This document shows positions 1 through 10,300 of a DNA stretch of 54,036 nt, piece by piece; the first letter of the stretch is position 1, and every line of letters starts with the position of its first letter. The notes below the pieces were generated by a model that was not told the origin of the DNA, did not search any database, and saw nothing but the letters and a program-made list of their open reading frames with translations. Position numbers and translations under genes: made by a program. Source of the DNA: Diplocarpon mali (lineage: Eukaryota; Ascomycota; Leotiomycetes; Helotiales; Drepanopezizaceae); NCBI GenBank assembly GCA_024741835.1, contig JAENRP010000304.1:1-54036 (forward strand), read 5' to 3'.

Positions 1-434
1 AAAAAAAAACTCTCCTTTTTTTTCTTTTACCTTTAATAATAATATAGCCTTAGTTTAAGCCTTTTAATATATTAGTTTTCTCGCACTTAGGGTTTGCTAG
101 TAATTGATATGCTATTACCTTGATCTATATTATTTTATATTCTTTACTAATAGTAGTAGAAGCTACTACTTTTATTATTTAAGATATATATAAAGACTTA
201 AGATAAATAAGTCTTATAATATATATTATATAATTGACGTAGGACGGTAGGAGGATAAAAGGGCCATCTTTTATATATAAAGACAGCGCGTATCGCTATA
301 GTACTGAATATACCCTATACTTAGGACTTATTCCTAATATCTTATCTAGGAGAGCCCGCTTATAGTGCTTCCTCCTCTTGTTTTTAGGTCTTCCCTTAGG
401 CCTATTCTTGTATTGTCTCCCCTCTGTTTTATAA
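1..434. other. Unclassified AT-rich segment left of element A0
   Basis: Homology between A0 and A1 stops near position 430-435, so this stretch is either another insertion into A0 running off the left edge or rearranged DNA. It begins with an A-run (1-9). On the minus strand, 296-478 is open for 60 codons and encodes a basic stretch with an AT-hook-like R-P-K-G-R-P-K sequence, which can be extended through a TAG stop. I do not recognise this protein. The A0-homologous part starts within that ORF (about 435-478), so the ORF is at least partly a shadow. No LTR end or TSD could be placed here. Confidence 0.35.
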
Positions 435-2840
435 TACTTGCGAAATAGAATAGGTAATAGACTAATAGTCAATAGCACCTAAATATTGCTATATAAGGCA
501 TATTTTAGACAGAAACTAAGCCTAGACTATATCTATATCTTTAAAAGCGTTTACTACTCCTATATTAGCCTAAAGTCCTAGCCTATAAGTATAAAGAGTA
601 AAAAGCTAATAGACTAAGGTAAAGAATATATATTTATTAAGTATATTAAATAGATAATAAAGTAATAGATAATATACGTACTAGATCTAAGGCAAGTAAT
701 TATATCCTTAATAGTTGAGTTCGACGAATTTTAAAATAAAAGAGAGCTATCCTTAAAGCTCTATATACCTAGAGATTCGCAAGATATACTACTTAATAAT
801 AATACTATTAAGCTGAACTAATAATCCCTTTCTCTTAGCTTAAGTATATTAAGCGCACTTGCTAATTAATAACCTACTAATCGCCTAAAGGCCGAATAGA
901 CTATTCCTATCATTTGCAAACTATTTAAAGTATAAAATAACTTCAATATCATTATCCCTTTAATTAAAGCACCTAAGGTAAAGGATATTTCTAAAATAGG
1001 TATAAGTAATAATAAGCCTCTACTACTAGAAAGCGGTTCTTTAGATAATAAGCCTATAAAACCTATAGCTAAACCTACGTCTTTGAAAAGGAATAGAGAC
1101 TTAGAACTAGAAGATACCTTAGATAAACGCAAGTCTAAGCGTATCTAAGCTATAATAGCATATAAGATCTATAAGCTCGAACTTTAATAGAGCTTTAATA
1201 AAGATAATGCGTTCTTAACCGCTAAAAGAATAATGAAAATCTCTTTTCTAAAGATGTATAATAAAGCTATTAATAATCTAAAGAATAGAGTAGTATAAAG
1301 TAAAGCAATCTAAGAGGAGATAAGCTCTCTTATTGCAAATAGTATATAAATAAAGGAACCGATATTAAAGGACGTAAACTTAATATTAATAAAGTAGGTC
1401 TTTATAATTAAAATATATGCAAATAGAACCTTAGAGCATTATAAAGCAAGGCTTATAGCTAAGGGCTTCTCCTAATAGTATAGAGAAGACTACTTTAACA
1501 CATTTGCGCTAATAGTTCATATAGATACCCTTTGCATATTTATAGCAATAGTAGCTATTAAGGACCTTAAATACAAATAGTATAATATTAAAAATGCATT
1601 TATTAAAGCGATTATAAAGGAACGGATTTTTCTCTCTTAACCTAATAGTATTCCTATATGCGCTAGCCACTCTCTTTATATACTCTGCAGTATCTATAGG
1701 CTTAAATAATCAGCCTATGATTAGAACCTTTTATATAGCTTTACTTTAGTAGAAATAGGATTCGTTTAAAGCCTAGCTGACCTTTGTCTATTTACCTATA
1801 TTAAGCGTAGAATCAAGTTACTATTATATATCGACGATATTGCTATAGCTGCGAAAACAACTACTTAATTAGATTAGTTCTTTATAATAATTCGGAAACA
1901 TTTTAATACTAAAGATCTAAGAGGAATTTATAAGATCCTTAGCATTTGTATTATAAGGAACCGCTTTATTTAAAAACTCTAATTAGATTAAGAATAGTAT
2001 ATTAAGAAGATCTTAGACTAAATAGGACTTTCTACTTATACTCCTAACTTTAAGCTAAAGTGTACTCTAATTAAAGGAAAGTATAATAAGTTAGAGCCTA
2101 TTAATAAAAATAAGCAAAGAGGAGATTTGAAGAAGTACTAATAGGATATTAGAGCAATTATATATATTATAGTATATATAAGACTAAATATCGCCTTTAT
2201 TATTAAGCAACTTAATTAGAACTTAAAGGATCTGATAATTCGATATAAGAATGCAGTTAAGCGACTTAAAAGGTACCTTCGATTGATAATTATATAAAAG
2301 GTAAAATATAGACTAATGAAATATATAAGCGTAAAGCTTAAGGTATATACCAATTCTAATTAGGTAAATATAAAAGGTCGGAAAAGTATATTTAAAAGTA
2401 TAGTAGTACTATATAATAGACTTATATCGTAGGGAAGTAGGAAGTAAAAATCAATAGCTACTATAAGCACTAAGGCCGAATATATATTAATATTATCAAA
2501 TTGCAAATAAAGAGTATAAATTGCCTAAGTTTTAAAAGATATAAGTTTTATTAAGTATATTAGATAAGATAGGAATTATATTAATCTTTAAGCAAATAAT
2601 ATAAGGGCGATTGCACTTATAAAGAATCTATACTTATATAAGCAATCGAAATATATTAATATCGCCTACTACTTTATTTGCAACCTTATTATAAAGAATA
2701 AGTTATTAATTACCTATATCTTAACCGATCGAATAGTAGCAAATGGATTTATAAAGCTATTAAAGATAGTTGCAAAGTTTAAAGCATTTAAAGATATACT
2801 AGGATTATAAAAGATAGTAAGGGCTTAGCAAGCTTAAGGA
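435..2840 (+). pseudogene. A0 copia pol remnant (integrase C-term, RT, RNase H)
   Basis: This is the degraded 3' part of a Ty1/copia polyprotein. Reading TAA/TAG as former Gln or Trp codons, I see the integrase C-terminal region (Y-L-R-N-R, then the substrate-loop region, 435-760), then RT beginning with a V-F-I-I-K and H-Y-K-A-R-L-I-A-K-G-F pattern (about 1390-1475). The RT active-site motif Y-I-D-D-I lies near 1828-1842 and is preserved. RNase H follows, with an S-T-K-A-E-Y-I pattern near 2465-2490 and a C-terminal region to about 2800. Multiple TAG/TAA stops make it non-functional. No start is present because the 5' part is missing. Copia order (IN before RT) is clear. Confidence 0.88.
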
Positions 2841-2842
2841 CG

Positions 2843-2995
2843 ACTCCTAGGCCCGCCTTATAAATTAGGTCATATAGTCTTATAGAAGAAAGTTTTTAGA
2901 TTAACTCCTAGGCTTAAACCGCAAGTCAAGTCATATAGTCTTATAAAGGAACGCTTTTAAGAAATTTAACTTCTAGTCCTACCTTATAAGTAGGA
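2843..2995 (+). repeat. Three degenerate units of the T-P-R-P peptide-coding repeat (A0)
   Basis: Units begin at 2843, 2904 and 2969 with ACTCCTAGG or ACTTCTAGT followed by a CCG(C)AAGTCA-like half. They share a downstream catatagtcttata block. They lie between the RNase H end and the 3' LTR and are the same motif as the nine-copy array in A1 and the two units in D1. Confidence 0.75.
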
Positions 2996-3129
2996 TTGGT
3001 GATTTTAATAAAGGTTACTATTAATTAATTGTTTTTAATTTAAAGAAATACTTAAAAGTTGGATTAGCGCAAAAGGATAGTTGTTATTTTCTTAACTGTA
3101 AGTCAATCGGAGTAAGGTTTAAGTAAGGG

Positions 3130-3324
3130 TATTAAGATAGGTAATATAGCTATTACTCTAATGTATTATCATATAACCCTATTGCTTAATTAGTAGGATA
3201 TTAATATATATATAGCTATAGGAAAGAAAGGGGTAACCTTCCTTCCTTAACTCTTACTAATATATCGATTATCGACCTTTAGAAGCCTCCTTTACCTACT
3301 GCGCCGACTTACTTAAGCTCAATA
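3130..3324 (+). repeat. A0 3' LTR (195 bp)
   Basis: It begins TATTAAGATAGG and ends CTTAATA, which read as TGTTAAG...CTTAACA before RIP, a perfect 7-bp inverted terminus. Same length and alignment as the LTRs of A1 (44462, 50916) and A2 (53713). A purine-rich stretch (aagtaaggg) lies just upstream, the expected polypurine-tract position. Confidence 0.93.
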
Positions 3325-3329
3325 AATAA

Positions 3330-3768
3330 ACGTTTAGCTTGCCCTTGACCTATAAAGGCACTTGATAAGCTTTATATCGATATGGTTTATCTAAAGCCAA
3401 CTGGCCTTAATAGCTATAAATACGCCTTTATCTTCACTTACTTAGCTATAATAGCTAAGTGGGGATAGACTTATACAAATAAATCTAATGCTTTTAAAGT
3501 AAATAAGAAAATGATCAGCCTCTTATAAACTTAGTATAATTGTATAATTAAGCGGTAGAGAACTAATAGAGGCAAGGAGTACTCTTCTATATAGATGCAA
3601 ATACTTATAGAAAACCTTAGTATGATTTTAGAGGAATCTATTCTATATACGCCAGAATAAGACAGCAGATTAGAATGATTAATTCGCATACTAATAGAAA
3701 AGTTGCGAATAGCTGTAATTAACTAAAATATCCCTTCCTTTCTCTAGCCTTACCTCCTTCTTTCGATG
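3330..3768 (+). pseudogene. D1 copia integrase catalytic core, 5' piece
   Basis: The reading resembles the copia integrase core (rve): R-L-A-C-P, then Y-I-D-M-V-Y-L with the first catalytic Asp near 3378. Next comes a K-Y-A-F-I-F-T strand and an R-T-N-R-G-K-E-Y block in which the second catalytic Asp has become Asn (RIP). A Y-T-P-E-x-D block near 3650 leads to the third acidic residue, and L-W-P-Y-L-L-L ends it at the E insertion. The frame continues at 34202 when E and one TSD copy are removed. TAG/TAA stops at former Gln/Trp positions inactivate it. Confidence 0.88.
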
Positions 3769-3965
3769 TGTCGTGCAGAATGGGCGGAGTCTCCACTTAT
3801 TCTAGAGACCCTCTATATAACTCTACTAAGTCATAGACTCTCCCTTTTCTTTCCGAAGTCTCCTTACTATATATACATTAGATAATAATATAATTAATCA
3901 TCTTCTCCTACTTTTGCGAGCCTCCTAAGCGACCTAATAAAGGCCCTTCAGCCGACCGCACTATA
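3769..3965 (+). repeat. E 5' LTR (197 bp)
   Basis: Starts TGTCGTGCAGAATGGGC and ends CGCACTATA. It aligns end to end with 34000-34196. It is less RIP-damaged at its 5' end than the 3' copy (TGTCGTGCAG against TATTATACAG). Confidence 0.92.
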
Positions 3966-3977
3966 GTTATAAGCCCT
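3966..3977 (+). other. E primer-binding site, initiator tRNA-Met anticodon-arm type
   Basis: GTTATAAGCCCT directly follows the 5' LTR. Restoring one RIP change (TGA to TAA) gives the complement of the GGGCTCATAAC anticodon arm of eukaryotic initiator tRNA-Met. Copia of Drosophila and Ty5 of yeast are known to prime from such half-tRNA molecules. Confidence 0.7.
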
Positions 3978-4020
3978 ATGAGTACTTTAATATGCTTTCT
4001 CTTTGCATGCAACTGGCTAA

Positions 4021-4591
4021 AAGGCCCTTTGAGCTTTTGACCGACTTTTCGAATATTTATAATAACTCAAAGGACCTTCATTTTCAATTAATAAATCTCT
4101 ATTTTCTAATCGAACCTTATTTGCAAACTCCATTTATATACCTAACCTTTTTCACTAGACTCTATTTAATATATCTGACTCTTCGAGCATCTCCGAGCCT
4201 CGCTTTAATACCTTTGCCTCTTAAGTAAAGTGGTTTAGTAAATATATATTCTTCGCTAAGCTTTATAATATCACCATTTTTACCGATCTAAGACTCTTAT
4301 TTAAGTCAATTATAAAGACTGAGCCTTAAGCTCCCTTTATATAGGAGCTTAAGGAATTAGAAACGGCTAACCTTTGCATAGCATATGCAAGGTTATATAA
4401 AGAGTATATAGCAATTCCATTCGAATAGATTTACGCCCGCTTTCCCTTAGGAGATCCGTTAAAGGCTCCTCCTCTATAGGCTTCTTATAAGGATATTAAG
4501 GATAAATATAAAATCCTAATAAAGGAGCACTATATGCGCAAGGAAACTTAAAAGACCTAATACAAATACTACAAACTACTCTTAAAATAGG
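4021..4591 (+). pseudogene. E gag, N-terminal piece (interrupted by B1)
   Basis: The frame containing S-D-S-S-S-I-S-E-P-R-F-N-T (about 4165-4210) continues through K-W-F-S-K-Y, L-K-E-L-E-T-A near 4350 and I-A-Y-A-R-L-Y-K-E-Y, typical of a helical, charged copia gag. The start is uncertain: an ATG lies at 3978 in another frame. The frame stops at the B1 insertion and resumes at 19863 in phase when one ATAGG copy is counted. TAA/TAG codons at former Gln sites are scattered through it. Confidence 0.75.
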
Positions 4592-4760
4592 TGTTGCGCC
4601 ATGAGGAGCCTCAGGCGCTGAGGCCTCTGAGGACTGGCTTATGTAATATACCCCTGAAGTGGCCACAGAGCACTTCTATAAAGGGAGCTCAGATATACAG
4701 TTAGAGTAGAATTTTACAAGCTTCTGCTACTACTAAGAATCCACTTCTAAATATAGTACA
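4592..4760 (+). repeat. B1 5' LTR (169 bp)
   Basis: Runs from TGTTGCGCC to GTACA. It is nearly identical to 19686-19857 over the block from ggactggcttatg to ctctaaata; a 3-bp indel (cga) near the 3' end explains the length difference. The following atagttattagcac is a poor match to the PBS seen in A, D and E. Confidence 0.9.
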
Positions 4761-5328
4761 ATAGTTATTAGCACTATTCGCAACTCTTAGGAGCAAACGA
4801 TTAAAAAATCCACTATATTTAAAGGCTTCTTAAAGAGGTTTCACTACTATTTTTCATCCATTCTCCCTTGCCTATACGCGTTATACGACCTGACTCGACG
4901 TTCTAATGCTCTTAGCTAACTAATACCATACTCCCTACCATCTTAGTCAATATAAGCGAATACTAGCAAAAAGAAGCTTAAGAGCTTAGCTCTAGTGGAG
5001 TTATGCTCTAGGATAGGAAGTTATAGCGCATTTGGTACGCTAAGCTAGAGTTTTAAGCTGAATTTCTACGCCTTTAAAAGCATATAGAGAAGCTAAGATA
5101 GATTAATAATCCTAAACTATATGCTATAAAGATAGGAAATCAAGCTCTGCTTTATAAGAACAAAGCTCTATATCTGCTAGATCTAGAAATAGAACTGCCG
5201 CAGCTTGAAAAAATTATAGAAGGATAGGACTAGAGAGTATTATAAAGCTACTATAAGTTGTACTAATAGTAGGAAGCTACCGATTAATAAACGCCAGCTC
5301 TACTACTACCTGCGAAGATAATAGTTAA
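4761..5328 (+). pseudogene. B1 gag, N-terminal piece (interrupted by C1)
   Basis: The frame ending L-L-L-P-A-K-I-I-V (about 5300-5328) is open apart from TAG/TAA and gives charged, helix-forming sequence such as L-E-I-E-L-P-Q-L-E-K-I-I. It joins in phase to 13392 (K-D-V-K-L-E-Y-K-M) when C1 and one GTTAA copy are removed. It is identified as gag by position between the 5' LTR and the Cys-rich motif at 14045. The start codon is uncertain. Confidence 0.65.
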
Positions 5329-5627
5329 TATAGGTTCTATACCAGTAATCGATATTCACGTGAATATAGTTGAGTACTTATTATTAAAAAGAATCTATTA
5401 TAATATCTGTCTATCTTTATATAACTGAGATAGTACCTTTATACTTATAAATGTCCTCCTTCCTATAGTCCTTCCTAGCCGCATATAAATATCCTTTTAA
5501 GGTCCTCCGGCTAAATAGCCGTCTGAAATACATATGAAACCCCTTATATCGCATATAATACAGCTATATAAGATGACCCTAGGAATAAGGGCAGCTTGCC
5601 TCTTATATAGGAATCTGCGTACTAACA
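5329..5627 (-). repeat. C1 3' LTR (299 bp)
   Basis: On the minus strand it reads TGTTAGTACGCAG...CCTATA, a TG...CA-type LTR after allowing RIP. It contains the palindrome ATATTCACGTGAATAT at 5352-5367, which the 5' copy has lost to RIP. Minus-strand purine-rich sequence (aaaagagag) lies just upstream of it. Confidence 0.93.
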
Positions 5628-6183
5628 CCAGTAGTACTCTCTTTTGAAAAGACCTTTTTAACTCGCATAAGGAAGTATATAAAATAGGTATATAAAGGAG
5701 GTAGATTAGTAGCAAATAATCAAATAGTAATAAAGAATAAAATAGTAAAGATAAATAGCTTAATAGCAAAGGCAGGTATAATAGGTAGTAAGGATAGTAT
5801 ATAGGAAATAGAATAGCAAAGATAAAGGCAAATAGCAAAGAGGGAAAGGAAAGGTATTCAAGTGATAGAAGTAATTTAAAGTCTTTATTTAAGCCTTATA
5901 GTAGTGCGATTATAGTCTAGTTGCGTTTTAATAGGTTCAAGACTCTTTATTAAAGAGTCATCCGGAGTTGTAATCTACTATAGCTATGAATTATAATAAT
6001 CTATAGAAGGGAAAAGAGGGGCCTTTAAGAAGGCATATATATCGAGCTTCTCTCTTCCTTTGATCTTTTAACTCCAATTCCCACTTCTTATAAGTAGGTC
6101 GATTCCCCCTCTTACTTTTAAATTAATTAACCTTATAGTAGATCTTATCCTATACTATCCTATTAATAATATTATTATTAATA
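5628..6183. other. C1 non-coding segment between 3' LTR and antisense ORF
   Basis: It contains tandem-like tag-rich sequence (5690-5850), whose minus-strand aromatic/Leu ORF I treat as a shadow, and the exact palindrome gactctttattaaagagtc at 5941-5959. No coding signal supported by C1-C2 comparison was seen. If the antisense gene is transcribed, its promoter would have to lie here or in the adjacent LTR. Confidence 0.5.
5941..5959. repeat. 19-bp perfect palindrome conserved in family C
   Basis: gactctttattaaagagtc has 9-bp arms around a single central base. The same 19 bases occur at 36344-36362 in C2 although the flanks have diverged by RIP. It could form an RNA hairpin or be a protein-binding site; no function is shown. 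Confidence 0.7.
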
Positions 6184-7215
6184 AGTGCTTTAATTGTTAG
6201 CCGACCCCCTTTAATATATATATCGCTGACTTAGATAGTACTTAAATGCAATCCTAAGGACCTGCTTAAGGCTTTTCAAGTGCTATGCGTACGTTATGCG
6301 CATATGATATTAAGAAAGGAGGCTAGTAAGAATAATAACAGCCATATATACGCATTTAATACTCTCACTTTTAAGAAGTATAACTACTGCATTACGCAAT
6401 AGGCAAAGTGTATCTTAGTAAGTGCCCTTTAATATCCTCTTACCTTAATAACCTTTAATAGATATCCGTTTTAAATACCCATTTAGGCTTAAGATAAGTA
6501 CATTATCCTTTAAGATGCTTAGGTTAGTAGTAATATTAAAGTGATTTAAGAGGCAGCCTAAATCTTATCTAAGGAGACTTAGATATAAATCTCTATAGTC
6601 CTAAAGACTTAGAATGCCCTTTAGCTGGCTTAGCTAAATAAAGCTTATACTCTCTACTATAGTATCGACCTTGTAAATACCTAATAAGCTATATATGCCC
6701 TTGAATCTATTTAATATTAATAATTAACTATTCGCAGGATCTATTGCGTACTATCTAAGGTAGCAATACTGCCTTTAGGTGTTTTGAAACTTAAGGTGCT
6801 AAGGTGCTTAGCTCCCTTTAGTATATAGAAGGGCTATTTAGCTTAGCTAAGGGCTGCTCTTAGGCTCCTTTTAATAATATCTGCTATTAAAAAGGCAAGG
6901 GCAGATAAGTGCCTTTTAAAGGCTCTTTAAAGGGTAGGGATCTGGATCTTAATAATTTAAATAAGTCGAATCTAAAGGAGATCGCGGCCGCTTTTGCTTA
7001 AGTGCAAGCTTAAAAGAAGTAGGCCAACTTGGCTGCTATTTCGGGTAGTAAGGCTTCTAGGCCTTAAGGGTTTAGGAATCTACGCCTTAGAAATCCTAGT
7101 GCTTAGGATAAGTGCTTATTAGGAGTAGAATCGCTAGTAGATTATTATCTTTAGTAATATAATAATTGCTACTTTGCTATAACCTCCTTCTTTAGTATTA
7201 CTTAAGTGATAAAAA
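6184..7215 (+). pseudogene. C1 antisense accessory ORF with Cys cluster
   Basis: On the strand opposite to gag-pol, this frame is free of TGA from 6184 to about 6830, with only TAA/TAG at likely Gln codons. Near 6335-6430 it encodes an F-N-T-L-T-F-K-K stretch followed by N-Y-C and A-K-C-I-L-V. Comparison with C2 suggests an ancestral C-x9-C-x2-C-x6-C cluster, possibly zinc-binding. Downstream, a +1-shifted frame looks protein-like, with a helical L-K-E-I-A-A-A-L-T-Q stretch (best read in C2), so a frameshift or intron is likely. The start codon is not certain. I do not recognise the family. It is convergent with pol, ending about 180 bp from the pol end. Confidence 0.6.
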
Positions 7216-7229
7216 AATGCAAGTACGCG

Positions 7230-7370
7230 CAGGTAAATAAGAAAAGATAAAAAGAAGGTAGTAATAGTAAGTATAGGAATATAGTAAGAAAAAAAGAAGG
7301 TAGTAATAGCAAGTATAGGAATATATCTCATAGTAAAAATAAAAAAATAAATAAAAAAATTGCCAATAGC
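7230..7370. repeat. Purine-rich direct repeats at the pol/antisense-ORF junction (C1)
   Basis: Two copies of an approximately 45-bp unit (aagaaggtagtaatag, then aagtataggaatat) followed by A-rich sequence fill the gap between the 3' ends of the two convergent frames. C2 has the same arrangement at 37650-37760. The minus-strand ORF here encodes only Tyr/Phe-rich low-complexity sequence and is not a gene. Confidence 0.75.
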
Positions 7371-7394
7371 TTGCAATTAAAAAATATCAGATAT

Positions 7395-10300
7395 CGTTAA
7401 TCTAAGACCTTTTCAGGTCTGGTTATGCCCTAATAGGCCTTTATACCTATCCCTCCTTCCTAACAGTTATCGAATTGGTATCTATCAGTTGTTAAAGGGC
7501 CTGATTTAGATTGGCTTTTATCATAGTATTAGCAGGATTACTAGCGCTATTAATCCAACGTATCTCTATAAGCTCCTTATTCTTATACGATTATCGAATA
7601 GCTATTATATCGATTATTAATCGCTTCTCCTTTATAGTGCCTAATTTAATAATACACTTATATAAGGAGAGGGAATCTGTATATATAATAGTAGGAAGGC
7701 GGGGTAGACTCAGCTTAGCTATTACTATATCGATCGTCGTAGCTATAGAAACTAGCATATTAATACCTACTACTATAGTATATAGTTCAGAGGCTAGTAT
7801 AGCTCTTGTTACTCTTTTACACTTCGTTGAGCTATAGTATAGAATATTGCCTTTTAAAGTAAACTGCGATTCTCCTTCCTCTTTAGTAGCTAGTATAATA
7901 ATATAGCCGATCTACGAGCTTAAATCCTTATTATTAGTAAAAGATCTATCGATAAATGCGAATAGTTTAGCATTTTGCAAATTAATAGCAAGGTAGGTCA
8001 GGCCTCTTTCGGGGTTATTTTAAATCCACTTAAGTCGCTTATTTAGATTCTCTGCATTTTAAACTATCGGATCCTAGTATTAGGCTATAGCTGATAAATC
8101 GAAGGAAGCTTTTAGCTAGTAGATTATAGCTAAATAAGCTCCTCTTACTCTCTGCTCTAGGTATTATTACTTATAGCCCTTTTAAGAAGTATCGACTAAT
8201 TCTAGCCTTTGGCCCTAGCCCTTTTATCGTATATATACTATATCCCTTTCCTAGGAAATAATATACCTATTGAAAGCTAGTAATTCGGTGCTCGATAGGT
8301 ATTATATTAGCTTTATAAGGAATCCTACCCTTTTAATCTCATCCTCCTCCTTTTTTAAGAAGTCTACTTCTTTAAGTATTAAAGTATCATCTATTTGTAT
8401 TCCTATTATATTGAAAAAGGGAGAAGTGCTTAAGGTTAATAATAGATAAGGGTTATAAGTTGAGTTGGCTATACTAAGATTGCTACAATAGTACTTATAG
8501 TAGGTATTAAACTAGTGATTTCCTAATTTGGGAATGCCATAGAGCGGCAGCACTACTTTAAAGACTGTACTTATAGGGAATAGCTTAGCAATATCTTATA
8601 AGGGAAATATAAATATATTGCATAGTAGCTTTGAAGCTACTTAAGTATATACTTATATAATATCCTATAGGCCGAGAATGCCTTCCTTGCCCTATTCTTT
8701 AAAGTATTCTTAGATTAATGCTAAAAGTGATACTAAAAGGTATTAGCTTGCTTATTAAATGGTTAGGGATTGAGTGATTATGCCTTCCTCCTTTTTACTA
8801 GTATTGTTCTAAGCTTATATAATTAGGTGTGATTTCTCGAATAGGTGGTTTATCTCTTTCTCTTTTATCTTATCAACTATTCTCAATTTGAAGATCCTTT
8901 TGCCTTTTATAATAGGGTCATTTTTATTTATTAGTATAAATACCCTTTTATTTATTAGCCTTTAGTACTCCTTTAGGCGAGATTGCTAAAAAGGGCGCCT
9001 AAGGGTAGTAATCTTGCCTTTTGCCTATAGCTTTTGCAATAGTTCCTAGTCCTTATTCTCCTTCTCTATTAAGAATACCTCCGATTTAGCTACATATAGC
9101 TTATCGTTTGCTTTAAAGGATATTTATATCTTAGCATTATAATTGTTATTAATTATAAGAAGGCCGGAAATAGGCTTAATAAAGGGAACCTCTACTCTTG
9201 GCGATTGCTTATAGCTATTAAGTTGCGGCTTAATTAAGCGAGAGGGCTCTACTTCTTTATCGATATTAGTTGCGTTCTACTCCCTTTTAATAGTCGTTTG
9301 ATCTTTAGGTTTAGTTCCTTTAGTTTCCTTAGTTTCCTTTAAGCAGTTTTCTTTATTATCGATTTTAAATAGGCGTACGCTTATTGACCTAAAGTGCTTT
9401 ATTCTACCGCCGATATTGACTATATAGGTTTCGTTCTTTAAGCCTAGGAACTCGAATAGGCCTATCTATCCTCCCTTTTCCTAATATATTAATACTAGGT
9501 CTTTTAGCTTTAAATTGTAGATATAAGTGGTTCTAAGGCTATTCTTTATACTTAAAGCATTGTTAACCTTGCGAGTAGTATATATCTTTTTAACTTCCTT
9601 TATAGCCTTTTTAATTATTGCTGCCCTTTATTCTATTAATAGATTTAGTAGATTTAGTTCAATTAGCCTTAGATATGCCTTGAAAATAAGTAGGGTGGGA
9701 ATTATCCTATTAGGCCTTGCTATATTGTTAACTGCTTTAATAGCTATTTGCAGCCTTTTATTATCGCTTAATTAAGGGTATTTAGCCGTTATTATCTCAA
9801 AGGCATATCTTAAAGGGCGATAATACCATTTGACCTTGCTAATAGAGTAGTGCGCCTTTATAAGAACTAGTTTAAGGGTTATTCCTATAGATCTTAAAGA
9901 GCTTTTAAACTCTGCTGAATTAAAGTTAGTACTATAGTCGTATATTATAAAATCAAAAGGTCTAATATACGTATCTAGCTAAGCTAATTTAAGGGCTTAA
10001 AATACTACATCGGCCGAATGTGCTTTTATTCCCTTTTGTAAGAACCTTGCGGCTTTAAATCCCATCGCTTTATCAATTATATAAAGGGCGTTCCTTCTAC
10101 CGAACTAAGCAATATTAATATATATAGTATAATTGAAGTCGATATTATCTTATAGCTTAAATTGGAATCTATAAAGGGCATTGGCGTAGAGTTGATAATA
10201 TCGGTATATTTCCCTTACTCTTACTATAATGCTAAAGTCGATATTATAACTAGCTTAGTTTAAGAGGTATTTAAGGCGCTTTACTAAAGGATATTCGAAT

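Larger units (their letters stand above)
435..3324 (+). mobile_element. A0: 5'-truncated Ty1/copia element, family A, RIP-mutated
   Basis: The segment is collinear with the 3' half of A1 (47705-51110), apart from element G, which is present only in A1. It runs from within the integrase C-terminal part through RT and RNase H to a 195-bp 3' LTR. It sits in the integrase gene of D1: the D1 frame starts directly right of the LTR, after the putative TSD copy aataa (3325-3329). The left TSD is not in the window. Differences from A1 are almost entirely C/T and G/A transitions, as expected of RIP. Confidence 0.9.

Noticed and set aside
4592..4760. Solo LTR
   Set aside because: A matching partner with the same TSD exists at 19686-19857, so it is the 5' LTR of B1.
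5497..5838. Minus-strand aromatic/Leu-rich ORF (and its C2 copy at 36047-36277)
   Set aside because: It crosses the LTR boundary in C1 and derives from low-complexity tag/aat-rich sequence; it has no domain and is not supported by C1-C2 substitution pattern.
7511..7837. Plus-strand ORF of 108 codons (and 38053-38244)
   Set aside because: Complement of the copia RNase H of C1/C2, whose conserved L-A-S-E-L-Y and T-D-S motifs lie on the minus strand.
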